A stretch of 42,759 bases of DNA from Alphaproteobacteria bacterium (GCA_026400845.1 JAPLOH010000051.1:1-42759), one strand, 5' to 3'. Shown: positions 1 to 9,486, counted from the stretch's first letter. Translations and numbers: made by a program. Notes: generated by a model not told the origin, from the letters alone.

Positions 1-23
1 TTTTCAAAAAAGAACCGCTTCCT
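1..23. repeat. Edge copy of dispersed palindromic element (outer arm only)
   Basis: The first bases carry the end of the right-hand arm of the repeat seen intact near 37.1 kb and 15.5 kb: the closing half of an A/T-rich hairpin (AAAAAAGAACC) followed by GCTTCCT. The rest lies outside the window. It precedes the dehydrogenase gene by about 60 nt, so it probably terminates a gene upstream of the window. Confidence 0.7.
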
Positions 24-82
24 TTGACAGCCGCGACGCCGGGATGCTCTCGTTGCCCAAATCGTGCAGCACCGGAGGAAAC

Positions 83-883
83 ATGCGTCTCGCCAACAAG
101 ATCGCCGTCGTCGTCGGGGCCGGCCAGGGGCCGGGCGAAGGCATGGGCAATGGCCGTGCCACCGCGCTGCGCTTCGCCCAGGAGGGAGCCACGGTCCTGT
201 CGGTCGATCGCGATCTGGCATCGGCTGAGGAGACTGCGAACCTGATCGCCGCGTCCGGCGGCACCGCCGCGGCTTTTGCCGCCGACGTCACCCGCGAGGC
301 GGACATGGCGGCGATGATCGGGGACGCAGTGCGGCGCTGGGGGCGCATCGATGTGCTGCACTACAATGTCGGCGTCTCCATTGCCGGCGGCGATGCCTCG
401 CCGACCGAGATCACCGAGGAGGCCTTCGACCGCATCCATGCCATCAACATGCGCGGGCTGGTGATGGCAGTGAAGCACGCGCTGCCGGTGATGCGCGAAC
501 AAGGCGCCGGCTGCATCCTGGCGATTTCCTCGGCGGCGGCCAAGCACAACTACCCCTACGTCGCCTACAAGGCGACCAAGGCGGCGATGATCGCCTATAT
601 CCAGCAGGTCGCCATTCAGAATGCGCGCTACGGCGTGCGCGCCAACGTCATCCTGCCCGGCCTGATGGACACGCCGATGGCGGTCGACACCAGGGCACGG
701 GCGACCAACCGCAGCCGCGCCGAAGTGGCCGCCGAGCGAGATGCCCGGGTGCCGCTGCGCGCCAAGATGGGCACCGCCTGGGATGTCGCCAATGCCGCGC
801 TGTTCCTGGCTTCGGATGAGGCGGGCTTCATCACCGGGGTCTATCTGCCGGTGGATGGTGGGGCTTTGGTCAACGTGGTCTGA
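83..883 (+). CDS. SDR family NAD(P)-dependent oxidoreductase
   Basis: A classical short-chain dehydrogenase/reductase of 266 aa, the usual family size. The N-terminal Rossmann fold has an expanded glycine-rich motif (VGAGQGPGEGMGNG, residues 11-24). D42 ends the second strand, the position that usually selects NAD(H). S149/S150 with Y162-x3-K166 form the catalytic set, and the C-terminus has the usual ITGVYLPVDGG signature. The glycine loop is longer than the common TGxxxGIG, and the NNAG motif is replaced by YNVG; both occur in divergent SDRs. The start is the ATG preceded by GGAGG about 5 nt upstream; an in-frame ATG further upstream lacks a ribosome-binding site. The substrate cannot be told from sequence. 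It stands alone, with the recA promoter region downstream. Confidence 0.9.
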   Translation: MRLANKIAVVVGAGQGPGEGMGNGRATALRFAQEGATVLSVDRDLASAEETANLIAASGGTAAAFAADVTREADMAAMIGDAVRRWGRIDVLHYNVGVSIAGGDASPTEITEEAFDRIHAINMRGLVMAVKHALPVMREQGAGCILAISSAAAKHNYPYVAYKATKAAMIAYIQQVAIQNARYGVRANVILPGLMDTPMAVDTRARATNRSRAEVAAERDARVPLRAKMGTAWDVANAALFLASDEAGFITGVYLPVDGGALVNVV

Positions 884-900
884 CGATTTCCTAACCTAAA

Positions 901-915
901 GTTCTAATTTTGTTC
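901..915 (+). promoter_or_regulatory. SOS (LexA) box 1 upstream of recA
   Basis: A perfect direct repeat GTTC-N7-GTTC, the LexA-binding motif described for alphaproteobacteria. It lies about 165 nt upstream of the recA start and just upstream of the proposed -35 element, consistent with SOS repression of recA. Confidence 0.85.
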
Positions 916-945
916 TTGCGTGCCGTAGATTAACGAACATATAAC
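916..945 (+). promoter_or_regulatory. Candidate sigma-70-type promoter for recA
   Basis: TTGCGT and TATAAC are separated by 18 nt. The -10 hexamer lies inside the second LexA box and the -35 directly abuts the first, so LexA occupancy of either box would block polymerase. The expected transcript would start near 952 and have a leader of about 130 nt. This assignment is by eye. Confidence 0.5.
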
Positions 946-949
946 GAAC
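935..949 (-). promoter_or_regulatory. SOS (LexA) box 2, inverted, upstream of recA
   Basis: GAAC-N7-GAAC is the exact reverse complement of the alphaproteobacterial LexA motif. Its centre is 34 bp (about three helical turns) from the centre of box 1, so two LexA dimers could sit on the same face of the DNA. It overlaps the proposed -10 element. Confidence 0.75.
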
Positions 950-1081
950 GGAAGGTTAAGGAACTGGCTTCTGGCAATTGCGAGGCCAACGTCACTCGTG
1001 CGATCACAGGTGTGACAGACTCGTGTTTGCCAGCGCATGTTCCCCACCGCCCACACGCCTAACCCAGGAGACGGGACCCCG

Positions 1082-2134
<1,053 letters not shown>

Positions 2135-2172
2135 GCGCGCTTGCCCTCGATCCCGCCGATCAGGCGCTGATA

Positions 2173-2550
2173 ATGGCGGCGGAAGAGGTCCTTCGCCGCC
2201 ATTATCGCCCGTTCTGGCACACCGTCGCCGCGGCGATCCGCGGGCGGGACGGCCGGATCTGGACCGGCATCCATCTCGGCGCCACCGTCGGCCGCATGTC
2301 GGTCTGTGCTGAGCCGATCGCATTCGGGCGCGCGGTGCTGGAGGGCGATGGCAGCGTGGTGACCGCGGTTGCGGTCCGGCACCCCAAACCGGACGAGACG
2401 GACCGGCGGATCGCCGTGGTAGCGCCGTGCGGTGCCTGCCGCGAGTTGTTCATGGATCATGCACCCGATGCCCACGTCATCCTCCCCGGAACCGCCGGCC
2501 CGGAAAAGTGGCGGGTGCGGGACCTGTTGCCGAGCCCCTACCAGCGATGA
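2173..2550 (+). CDS. Cytidine deaminase-like zinc hydrolase
   Basis: A small protein (125 aa from the ATG) with the zinc signature of the cytidine deaminase fold: C45-A46-E47 and P-C86-G-A-C89. These supply three cysteine zinc ligands and the proton-shuttling glutamate, as in tetrameric cytidine deaminases and blasticidin-S-deaminase-like enzymes. The start is uncertain. In-frame codons upstream of the ATG read like coding sequence (DPADQALI), but the only candidate before an in-frame stop is a CTG overlapping the recA stop codon (2131). I annotate the ATG. Its stop overlaps the next gene's start (ATGA). Position behind recA suggests transcription from the SOS promoter. Pyrimidine salvage is likely, but the substrate is not certain. 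Confidence 0.8.
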   Translation: MAAEEVLRRHYRPFWHTVAAAIRGRDGRIWTGIHLGATVGRMSVCAEPIAFGRAVLEGDGSVVTAVAVRHPKPDETDRRIAVVAPCGACRELFMDHAPDAHVILPGTAGPEKWRVRDLLPSPYQR

Positions 2551-3545
2551 GTGAGCGCAATCCCTACTACTCCGGGCCGATCAGCGACCATTTCGACGGC
2601 ACCCGGTTCTTCCTCCCCGGTCAGCCGCCGGCGGCGCGCAGCAAAGGCAGCATCGCCACCTTCGCCGATTTGCGGTTCTCCCGCGAGCGGGCGCGCTGGC
2701 CGAAGCACCTCGCATCCCCATTTGCGTCGGCCAGGCCGCCCGCACGGTCGGCCTCGCTACGGGTCACGCTCATCGGCCATGCCAGTTTCCTCATCCAGGT
2801 CGCCGGGCTGAACCTGCTGATCGATCCGGTCTGGGCGGTCCGGGCGAGTCCATTGCGGTTTCTTGGGCCGAAGCGGGTCAATCCGCCGGGGGTGGCGATG
2901 GAAGATCTGCCGCCGATCGACGCCGTGCTGGTGACCCACAACCACTACGACCACCTCGATGTCCGCGGCATCGCGCGGATCTGGCGCGCCCATCGCCCGC
3001 GCATCATGGCGCCGCTCGGCAATGACCGTACCATCCGCGGCCGTCAAAGCGCGATGGATGTCGGCGTGCTGGATTGGCATGACCGTCAGGCGCTGTCGGC
3101 GGATGTCTCGGTGACCCTGGTTCCCGCGCATCACTGGTCCGCCCGCGGCCTCAATGATCGGCGGATGGCGCTGTGGGGCTCCTTCCTGCTGCACACGCCG
3201 GCGGGGTTGATCTACCACGTCGGCGATACCGGCTATGGTGACGGCGGCACCTTCCGCGATATCCGGGCCCGCTACGGCGCACCCGATCTCGCCATCCTGC
3301 CGATCGGCGCCTACGAGCCGCGCTGGTTCATGATCAACGCCCATATGAACCCGGCCGATGCCATTCAGGCGATGCGCGATGTCGGTGCGCCAGTCGCGCT
3401 CGGCCACCATTGGGGCACCTTCCAGCTCACCCACGAGGCGGTCGAGCAGCCGGAGCAGGACCTCGCCGCCGCCCGCGACGCGGCGGGGCTGGACGCATCG
3501 GCATTCATCGCGATGCGTCCGGGCCAGAGCTGGGAGCCCGGCTGA
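2547..3545 (+). CDS. MBL-fold metallo-hydrolase (NAPE-PLD/UlaG-like)
   Basis: A 332-aa metallo-beta-lactamase-superfamily hydrolase. The metal motif is THNHYDHLD (H131, H133, D135, H136); later ligand candidates are PAHHWS, the aspartate in HVGDTGYG, and LGHHWGTF. The N-terminus NPYYSGPISDHFDGTRF is characteristic of the subfamily resembling N-acyl-phosphatidylethanolamine phospholipase D, usually annotated only as MBL-fold hydrolase. The start ATG overlaps the deaminase stop (ATGA), which fixes it. No signal peptide is seen, so it should be cytoplasmic. It ends 1 nt from the end of the convergent cyclase gene, leaving no room for a conventional terminator. The substrate is unknown. Confidence 0.88.
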   Translation: MSERNPYYSGPISDHFDGTRFFLPGQPPAARSKGSIATFADLRFSRERARWPKHLASPFASARPPARSASLRVTLIGHASFLIQVAGLNLLIDPVWAVRASPLRFLGPKRVNPPGVAMEDLPPIDAVLVTHNHYDHLDVRGIARIWRAHRPRIMAPLGNDRTIRGRQSAMDVGVLDWHDRQALSADVSVTLVPAHHWSARGLNDRRMALWGSFLLHTPAGLIYHVGDTGYGDGGTFRDIRARYGAPDLAILPIGAYEPRWFMINAHMNPADAIQAMRDVGAPVALGHHWGTFQLTHEAVEQPEQDLAAARDAAGLDASAFIAMRPGQSWEPG

Positions 3546-3546
3546 G

Positions 3547-4452
3547 CTACACCACCGCCACCGGCCGCAGCGGCGCACCGGTAGCCCCACGGATTTTGGG
3601 CGGAAGGACGATGGCACAGAAGGTCGCCACTCCATCGGCCGCCAGTTCGTCGAGTGCCATGTTCTCGATCAGATGCACCCCCGCCTCGGCGAGTGCGTGC
3701 TGGTGGACGGGAAGTGCGAGCGTCTTGTCAGGATTGGGCAGCACCTCGACGGCCATGTTGTCGGTTCCAATGATGGCGGCGCCGCGCGCGGTGAGGTAGC
3801 GCGCGCCGGGCACGTCGATTCCCGGTTCGCCGGCGAGGTAGCGGGCGTTGTCGACGCCGAAATAGCGGCCCCAGCCCGTCCGGATGAATACCGCGTCGCC
3901 GGGTTCGATCGTCGTGCCGGTGCGGTGCAACGCGGCCTCCAGGTCCTCCGGCGTCACCACCCGTCCGGGGCCGAGATGTTCGCCGCCATCGAGCCCGGCG
4001 ACGTCGATCAGCACGCCGCGGGTGATCATCGGCGGCGCCTGCTCGATGCCGAGGGCGGCGAGCCCCCAGTCGCCCAGCGTGTCGGCGGCGCTGCGGTTGT
4101 TGTAGAGGCGGTCGCCCTTGGAGACATGGCCGAGCGCGTCGATATGGGTGCCGACATGCATGGTCATCTCGACGCGCTCGACGTTGGAGCCGGCATCGTT
4201 GGTCATGCCGTGGCCGCGCCGGCGGCGGATGGCGTCGCGCCAGGTCGACCACATCATCAGCAGGAAAGGCGGTTGGTTGGGCTGCATATATGGCGCCCCG
4301 GCGTCGGTGATCTGCGAGAGATCGTAGACCTTGGCCGTCTGGATGCCTTTCAACGCGGCGAGGCGCTTGGCCTGGGTGATGAGATTGGCGGCGCCGATCT
4401 GGTCTTCGGCGCCCCAGCAGGCGCAGCCCCACGGGCCGTGATTATGCGACAT
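3547..4452 (-). CDS. Cyclase family protein (kynurenine-formamidase-like hydrolase), copy 1
   Basis: A 301-aa member of the cyclase family (Pfam PF04199), metal-dependent amidohydrolases that include bacterial kynurenine formamidase. The diagnostic metal motif is H99-V-G-T-H103-I-D105-x3-H109. The N-terminal region with WGAEDQIGAANLI is typical of the longer subgroup found in many soil proteobacteria, whose substrates are mostly unassigned. The start MSHNHGPWG is chosen because it lies 5 nt after the stop of the second cyclase gene. Last gene of a four-gene operon. It differs from its neighbour in length and surrounding motif, so the two are paralogues rather than a recent duplication. Confidence 0.88.
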   Translation of the reverse strand: MSHNHGPWGCACWGAEDQIGAANLITQAKRLAALKGIQTAKVYDLSQITDAGAPYMQPNQPPFLLMMWSTWRDAIRRRRGHGMTNDAGSNVERVEMTMHVGTHIDALGHVSKGDRLYNNRSAADTLGDWGLAALGIEQAPPMITRGVLIDVAGLDGGEHLGPGRVVTPEDLEAALHRTGTTIEPGDAVFIRTGWGRYFGVDNARYLAGEPGIDVPGARYLTARGAAIIGTDNMAVEVLPNPDKTLALPVHQHALAEAGVHLIENMALDELAADGVATFCAIVLPPKIRGATGAPLRPVAVV

Positions 4453-4457
4453 GGCGC

Positions 4458-5246
4458 TCAACCCGGGATGATGGCGACGGCGCGCGTCCATCCCGCGGAG
4501 GCGCGATGGACCTTGACCGGGAAGGCGGCGATCTCGAACCCGTCGGCCGGCAGGGCTTCGAGGTTGTTGAGTTTCTCCATGTGGGAGTAGCCGATCTCCC
4601 GCCCGGCGCGGTGCCCCTCCCAGATCAGCCCGGCATCCCCCGTCGCCTCCACGCGGCGCTTGGTGTGGGAGAACGGCGCGTCCCAGCTCCACCCATCCGT
4701 GCCGACCAGGCGAATGCCGCGCTCCAGCAGCCACAGCGTGGCGGCCTTGCCCACGCCGCAGCCGGAATCGACGTAGTCGTCCTGCCCGTAGCGGCTGCCG
4801 GCGCGGGTGTTGACGACCACGATCTCGAGCGGCGCCAGCGTGTGGCCGATCCGCTTCAACTCGGCCTCCACATCGCCGGGGGTGGCGACATAACCGTCCG
4901 CGAAATGGCGGAAATCGAGTTTCACGCCTTGCTGGAAGCACCATTCCAGCGGCACCTCGTCGATCCGCCAGGAGGGTTCGCCGCCGGGCTTGATCGCGTG
5001 GTTCATCGTGGAGAAGAAGTGGTAGGGGGCATCCATATGGGTGCCGTTATGGGTGCTGATGGTCACCCGCTCGACGGCGGCGTATTCGCCGTCCGGCAGC
5101 TGGTCCACCCCGATGCCGAAGAACTCGGCGATCCCCGGCGCGGATTGGTGGTGGTCGATATACTCGATCTGCGGCAACATCCGCGGCGGGTCGGAGGCGA
5201 TGCCGGCCATCAGCGGGCTCGAGATATCGATCAGTCGGCGGGCCAT
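4458..5246 (-). CDS. Cyclase family protein (kynurenine-formamidase-like hydrolase), copy 2
   Basis: A 262-aa cyclase-family hydrolase with the motif H66-N-G-T-H70-M-D72-A-P-Y-H76, close to the HxGTHxDxPxH core of bacterial kynurenine formamidases. A histidine-bearing stretch (YIDHHQSAPGIAEFFG) near the N-terminus and a C-terminal SHMEKL region match the shorter subgroup. AAGGAG lies about 9 nt before the ATG. The first 16 nt overlap the end of the TPR gene, and the next cyclase gene starts 5 nt after its stop. No kynurenine-pathway gene is nearby, so a formamidase role is not supported by context; lactone, imide or amide hydrolysis is equally possible. Confidence 0.88.
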   Translation of the reverse strand: MARRLIDISSPLMAGIASDPPRMLPQIEYIDHHQSAPGIAEFFGIGVDQLPDGEYAAVERVTISTHNGTHMDAPYHFFSTMNHAIKPGGEPSWRIDEVPLEWCFQQGVKLDFRHFADGYVATPGDVEAELKRIGHTLAPLEIVVVNTRAGSRYGQDDYVDSGCGVGKAATLWLLERGIRLVGTDGWSWDAPFSHTKRRVEATGDAGLIWEGHRAGREIGYSHMEKLNNLEALPADGFEIAAFPVKVHRASAGWTRAVAIIPG

Positions 5247-6724
5247 GGCACTCGCTCCTTTTGTTGCGAGCAGCCTAGATCACGCCGGGCGGGATGCCAA
5301 TCGCCCAGCGCGTCCTGCCGCAGCAGCCGCATGGTCGGATACCACGGGCTGTCCTCACGTGCGCGCAGCCAGCGCCATTCCGGGACATGGGCCAGCAGCA
5401 ACCAAACCGGCCGGCCGAGCGCGCCGGCGAGGTGGGCGACCGCGGTATCCGTGGTCACGACAAGGTCGAGCTGCGCCATCAGTCCGGCGGTTTCCGCGAA
5501 ATCGCTCAGCAGAGCGCGCCGCTGTTGCAGGCTTGGCGTGCGTTCCAGTAGTTCCGCGTCGGCCGCGCGGATCTCGGTTTGTACGACCCAATATTCCGGC
5601 CCCTCCGGCAGGGCCGGCAGCAGCGTGGCGAGCCGCAGCGAGCGGGCATGGTCGTTGCCGAAGGTCTCCCTGCCCGACCATGCAATGCCGATCTGCGGCC
5701 GAGTGCGCGCGCCCAACCGCGCTGCCCAGGCATCGCGCACGTCCGACGGCGCGGACAAGTAAGGGATCCGCGCTGGAACCGAGTCCAGGTCGGTGCCAAA
5801 GGCGAGAGGCAGACTCATCAGAGGGATCGCGATATCGGCTTCCGGGGGTGCTTCGCCGGCGGCGATCACCTCGCAGTCCCCGGCAATGCTGGCGACCAGC
5901 CGCACCAGGCTTGGTTGCACCTGGAGCGTTACTCGCTTTGCCAGGGAAGCCACCATCGGCGCGTAACGGCAGAACTGCAGCGTGTCGCCGAAGCCCTGCT
6001 CGGCGGTCAGCAGCACCGATCGCCCAGCGAGATCCTCCGGCCCGCGCCACCCCTGCGGCAGGCGCAGTGGCCCGCCGCCGCCCGCCACCAATGTGTGGCG
6101 CCATTCGAGCCCCGGCAGCCCGGCGGCGAAGTCGCCGAGCAGCAGATGGCACTGGGCAATCGCGAAATGCATCGCGCCATAGTCCGGCCGCAGGTCGAGC
6201 GCCCGTTGGTAGCTGGCGATCGCCTCCTCCGGCCGGTTGAGCTCCCGCAATGCGAGGCCCCGGTCGCTCCATGCCGCGCCATCCCGCGGCTGGTGCTGCA
6301 ACACCGCGTCGAAGCATGCCAGCGCCTCGGTCCGCCGCCCCAGCTTCTGCAGCGACAAGCCGCGATTATGCTGCAGTGCGGAGAGTAAATCGGCGCCTGG
6401 CGTGCCAGCTACGGCAGACCCCCGCGCATAGGCCTCCAGCGCCTCCTCGTGCCGTCCGAGCCGGGCGAGCATCAGGCCGAGATTGCACCACCCATTGCCG
6501 AAACCGGGCATTGCGGCCACAGCCCGGCGCAGCAGCTGCACCGCCCGCTCGATCTCGCCCTGCTCGGCGGCGATCAAGCCGAGCAGGTTGAGCGCGTCAT
6601 GCTGCCTGGGGTCGCTGCGCAGCACGCGTTCGAACAGCCGTCGCGCGTCAACATGGCGGCCGGCGGTGAAGAGCGCATGGCCCTCCCGCAGGCGCGCCAG
6701 CATGGGTTCGTTCGCGCGTGCCAT
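5231..6724 (-). CDS. TPR protein with glycosyltransferase-like C-terminal domain
   Basis: A 497-aa protein in two parts. Residues about 10-230 are five or six tetratricopeptide repeats (for example HALFTAGRHVDARRLFERVL and the repeat ending ALDLRP). Residues about 260-497 resemble the glycosyltransferase-like domain common in such TPR proteins: TAEQGFGDTLQFCRYAP, IGIAWSGRETF and TTDTAVAHLAGALGRPVWLLL, the last resembling the donor-site segment of family 9/41 transferases. The start MARANEPML sits 11 nt after the stress-protein stop; the longer open frame upstream is arginine-rich and overlaps that gene, so it was rejected. It overlaps the downstream cyclase by 16 nt. The acceptor is unknown. 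Confidence 0.85.
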   Translation of the reverse strand: MARANEPMLARLREGHALFTAGRHVDARRLFERVLRSDPRQHDALNLLGLIAAEQGEIERAVQLLRRAVAAMPGFGNGWCNLGLMLARLGRHEEALEAYARGSAVAGTPGADLLSALQHNRGLSLQKLGRRTEALACFDAVLQHQPRDGAAWSDRGLALRELNRPEEAIASYQRALDLRPDYGAMHFAIAQCHLLLGDFAAGLPGLEWRHTLVAGGGGPLRLPQGWRGPEDLAGRSVLLTAEQGFGDTLQFCRYAPMVASLAKRVTLQVQPSLVRLVASIAGDCEVIAAGEAPPEADIAIPLMSLPLAFGTDLDSVPARIPYLSAPSDVRDAWAARLGARTRPQIGIAWSGRETFGNDHARSLRLATLLPALPEGPEYWVVQTEIRAADAELLERTPSLQQRRALLSDFAETAGLMAQLDLVVTTDTAVAHLAGALGRPVWLLLAHVPEWRWLRAREDSPWYPTMRLLRQDALGDWHPARRDLGCSQQKERVPWPAD

Positions 6725-6735
6725 GCGTCCGGGGG

Positions 6736-7590
6736 TCAGTGCGCCATCAACACCGGCACCGTCATCTCCGTCAGCAGGCTGCGGGTGACGCCGCCGAAGG
6801 CGCGTTCGCGCAACGGCGAATGGCCGTACATGCCGCAGACCAGCAGGTCGGTGCCGATATCGGCGGCGTAGGAGAGCAGCGCGTCGCCCTCGGAGATGTC
6901 GTTGGCAATGGTATGCGCGGCCTCGGCCTTCACCCCGTGGCGGGCGAGATGGAGCGCGATATCGGCGGCCGGCACGTCGCCGTCGCCGCCGATGCCGTGG
7001 CGGGGGTTGATGGCCAGCACGGTGACCTTGGCGGCGGCGCACAACAGTGGCATCGCGTCATTGATGGCCCGCGCCGCCTCGCCGCTGCCATTCCAGCCCA
7101 CCAGAATCTGTTCGCCAACAGCTCTGAAGTCCCCGGCGAAGGGCACGACGAGCAGCGGGCGGCCGGAGGTCATCAGGGTCTTGGCGGAGATGGCGCTCGC
7201 CTTGGACGAGGTCTCGTTGGGGTCGGGCTGGCCGATCACCACCAGGTCGGCGTAGCGGGTGTGCAACGCCACCGTCTCATCGAGCACGCCCTCGATACAG
7301 CGCCACTCGCCCTCCAGCCCCTCGGCGGCGAGTGCTGCGCGGAACTGCGCCTCGACGGGCGCGATATCGGCGAGGCGGACGGCGCGCATCTGCTCGATCA
7401 CATCCTCGGCACGCTGGACGTCCATGAAGGCGGAGGGAAAGCCGTAGAACACGTCGGGCGGCGGCAGGTCGACCACCGCGAGACCGGTGAGATGGGCCCC
7501 GAAACGCCGGGCGAGCGAGACTGCAATCCGCAGCCGAACGGCGCTGCGCGGTGCGGCGTCGAGATGCACCAGGATGTCCTTGTAGCCCAT
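6736..7590 (-). CDS. Universal stress protein, tandem Usp domains
   Basis: A 284-aa cytoplasmic protein with two Usp domains: residues 1-145 (MGYKDILVHLD, ending VVIGQPDPNE) and about 155-284. The second domain keeps the ATP-binding G-x2-G-x9-G-(S/T) type signature in the stretch GMYGHSPLRERAFGGVTRSL. The first lacks a clear copy, as is common in tandem Usp proteins. GGGAG precedes the ATG at normal spacing. It is the first gene of the operon with the TPR protein and the two cyclases. Usp proteins generally respond to starvation or oxidative stress; nothing here shows which. Confidence 0.9.
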   Translation of the reverse strand: MGYKDILVHLDAAPRSAVRLRIAVSLARRFGAHLTGLAVVDLPPPDVFYGFPSAFMDVQRAEDVIEQMRAVRLADIAPVEAQFRAALAAEGLEGEWRCIEGVLDETVALHTRYADLVVIGQPDPNETSSKASAISAKTLMTSGRPLLVVPFAGDFRAVGEQILVGWNGSGEAARAINDAMPLLCAAAKVTVLAINPRHGIGGDGDVPAADIALHLARHGVKAEAAHTIANDISEGDALLSYAADIGTDLLVCGMYGHSPLRERAFGGVTRSLLTEMTVPVLMAH

Positions 7591-7669
7591 CAGCGTTCTC
7601 CCGTTGATGAGAGCCAGTCTCCGAGCGATCGCCGCGTATCACCTTGATCCAGCGCAATCGCCGGAACTG

Positions 7670-8647
7670 TCAGCCTCGCTTGCGGTAGGCGTAGTTCTTG
7701 TCGAGCCGCTCCATCAGGTAGTCGCCATAGCGCACCGGCGGGAAGCGCGCGGGGTTGCCAGGGTCGGTGCAGGTGGGGACGCATTCGACCGTCGCGTCCA
7801 TGTCCATGTCGAAGAAATAGGGGCAGGAGAAGCGGTCGCCGCCCGAGAGGTTTTTCACCCGGTGCGGCGTGGACTGCCAACGCCCGTTGGTCCAGCGGCT
7901 CAGCATGTCAGCCACGTTGACCACCCAGGTGCCGGGCACCGGCGGCGCCTTGAGCCAGGTGCCGTCCTTGCGGCGCACCTCGAGCCCGCCGGCGGTATCC
8001 TGGCACAGCACGGTGAGGAAGCCGTAGTCGGTGTGCGGGGCCGAGCCGAAGGCGTCATCGGGGCTGTCGGGGGGCTGCGGCGGGTAATGCAGCAGGCGGA
8101 CGAAGGTGGTGGGGAAATCGAAGAAAGGGTCCATCCAGTCGGGCTTGAGGCCGAGCGCGCGGCTCATCGGGCGGAGAAGACGCATGCAGAACGCCCGCAT
8201 GGCGCGTTCATAAGCCTCGACGTCGGCGCGGAAACCCGGCAGGTCGGGCCATTGGTTGGGGCCGTGCACCTCGGTGCCGTAGCGCGGGTCGGTGGGGTCG
8301 ACCTCGTGCATGACCATCAGCGACTCGGAATTATTCGGCCGCTTCACCGCGGCGACCGAGGAGGTGACGATCACCGAGGTGTTCGGCGCCATGTAGCCGC
8401 GATGGGTGGCATTCATCGCGAGCGCGCGCTTGGCGGCGTCGGGCTGGGCGTGGAAGGCGCGCGAGGCCGCGAACAGCCGGTCCACCAGGTCCTGACTCAC
8501 GCCGATGTTGCGGAAATAGCAGAAGCCGATGCGCGAGAATGTCTCGTCGAGCTGCCGGGCGATGGCGGTTTCGCCCGCCTCGCCGTCCTGCAGGCGCGCC
8601 ATATCGATGATCGGCAATTCCGCCGTCTCGATGACTGCATCATTCAT
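7670..8647 (-). CDS. Isopenicillin N synthase-like 2-oxoglutarate/Fe(II) oxygenase
   Basis: A 325-aa non-haem iron dioxygenase of the isopenicillin N synthase family. The N-terminal domain starts with LPIIDMARLQ. The iron triad is H205-T-D207 and H262, and R272-F-S274 binds the 2-oxoglutarate carboxylate (RxS motif). The start MNDAVIETAE is chosen over an ATG five codons earlier because GAGG lies about 7 nt upstream of it. In bacteria these enzymes oxidise varied small molecules, including purines and ethylene precursors; the substrate cannot be read here. It lies 79 nt upstream of the stress-protein gene on the same strand and may share its transcript. Confidence 0.9.
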   Translation of the reverse strand: MNDAVIETAELPIIDMARLQDGEAGETAIARQLDETFSRIGFCYFRNIGVSQDLVDRLFAASRAFHAQPDAAKRALAMNATHRGYMAPNTSVIVTSSVAAVKRPNNSESLMVMHEVDPTDPRYGTEVHGPNQWPDLPGFRADVEAYERAMRAFCMRLLRPMSRALGLKPDWMDPFFDFPTTFVRLLHYPPQPPDSPDDAFGSAPHTDYGFLTVLCQDTAGGLEVRRKDGTWLKAPPVPGTWVVNVADMLSRWTNGRWQSTPHRVKNLSGGDRFSCPYFFDMDMDATVECVPTCTDPGNPARFPPVRYGDYLMERLDKNYAYRKRG

Positions 8648-8718
8648 CGTACACCTCGCCACGTCGTCATCGCGACACCCTACTGCGGATGCCGGATCGG
8701 CGGAAGCGGATAGACAGG

Positions 8719-9486
8719 TTAGCGAACCTGACGGACGATCGCCTCGGCTTCGCGCCAGCGGGCCGGAGTGGCCTCGGCGACGGTGGTCATGTGCCGCGTC
8801 GCCGCGGATGCCAGCATGCTGCCATTGTCCGGCCGGTCGTAGATGAAGCCGTTCGTCGGGTAGACCGTGTTGCCGTAGTCACCGCTGTGGCCGAGGCCGA
8901 CCCGCACGCGGCTCCAATCGTTATTGGCCGATACGTCGACCACGGGGATGTTCTTGAACACGCCGCCTTTCGATGCCCCGGGGCCGCGCCAGTTGGCATG
9001 GTCTATTTCGACAGTGCGGTTGTCGAGCACCCGGGTGACCACGGCGACATGGCCGAGGCTCATGCTGCGGGTACCCTGGAAGCTCATCACGGCGCCGGAC
9101 TCGGGAAGTTGGCCACGTGCGTAGGTGCCGGAGGCGTTGTTCCACCAGTCCTTGGCGTTGCCCTTGATGCCCATGCCGGTGACCGAACGGGCGTAGGGCA
9201 CGCAGCTGATGCCGTAGCTGCGCTGGGCAACCGTCGATTTGCTGCTTTTGAACTGCGGGTTCTTGTTCGTCGGCTGCACGGCAGCGGTTTTCGTCACCAC
9301 GGGCTTCGTCGCGGTCGCCTTTTCCGGCGTGGCCTTGGCTGGCGTGGATTTCGTGGTTGCAGTCTTGATGTCCTGCGACGCCTGGGCGGGATGCATGGGG
9401 ATGACGGGCAAAGTGAGTGCAAGAAGTACGGCCGTTCCGAGCGCCGTGCGCACCGGGGCCAACCCTCCCTTCATCCATGCCATCAT
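8719..9486 (-). CDS. Secreted CHAP-domain protein (putative peptidoglycan amidase/endopeptidase)
   Basis: A 255-aa exported protein. Residues 1-36 form a signal peptide (hydrophobic VLLALTLPVIP, cleavage near AQA-S). About 40 residues of low-complexity Lys/Thr/Ala/Pro linker follow (TKSTPAKATPEKATATKP). A CHAP domain then has C95 (ISCVPYARS), H146 (LGHVAVVTRV) and N165 (DHANW) as the probable catalytic set. CHAP enzymes cleave amide bonds in peptidoglycan. Two adjacent ATGs could start it; AAAGGG lies 8 nt before the first. The upstream intergenic region is AT-rich and carries DnaA-box-like sequences. A role in cell separation or wall turnover is inferred. Confidence 0.85.
   Translation of the reverse strand: MMAWMKGGLAPVRTALGTAVLLALTLPVIPMHPAQASQDIKTATTKSTPAKATPEKATATKPVVTKTAAVQPTNKNPQFKSSKSTVAQRSYGISCVPYARSVTGMGIKGNAKDWWNNASGTYARGQLPESGAVMSFQGTRSMSLGHVAVVTRVLDNRTVEIDHANWRGPGASKGGVFKNIPVVDVSANNDWSRVRVGLGHSGDYGNTVYPTNGFIYDRPDNGSMLASAATRHMTTVAEATPARWREAEAIVRQVR

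Noticed and set aside
6725-7042. N-terminal extension of the TPR protein
   Set aside because: Arginine-rich, overlaps the stress-protein gene, and has no ribosome-binding site; the ATG at 6724 is far better.
7604-8713. 369-codon open frame on the plus strand opposite the oxygenase gene
   Set aside because: Shadow of the iron oxygenase; low-complexity composition.
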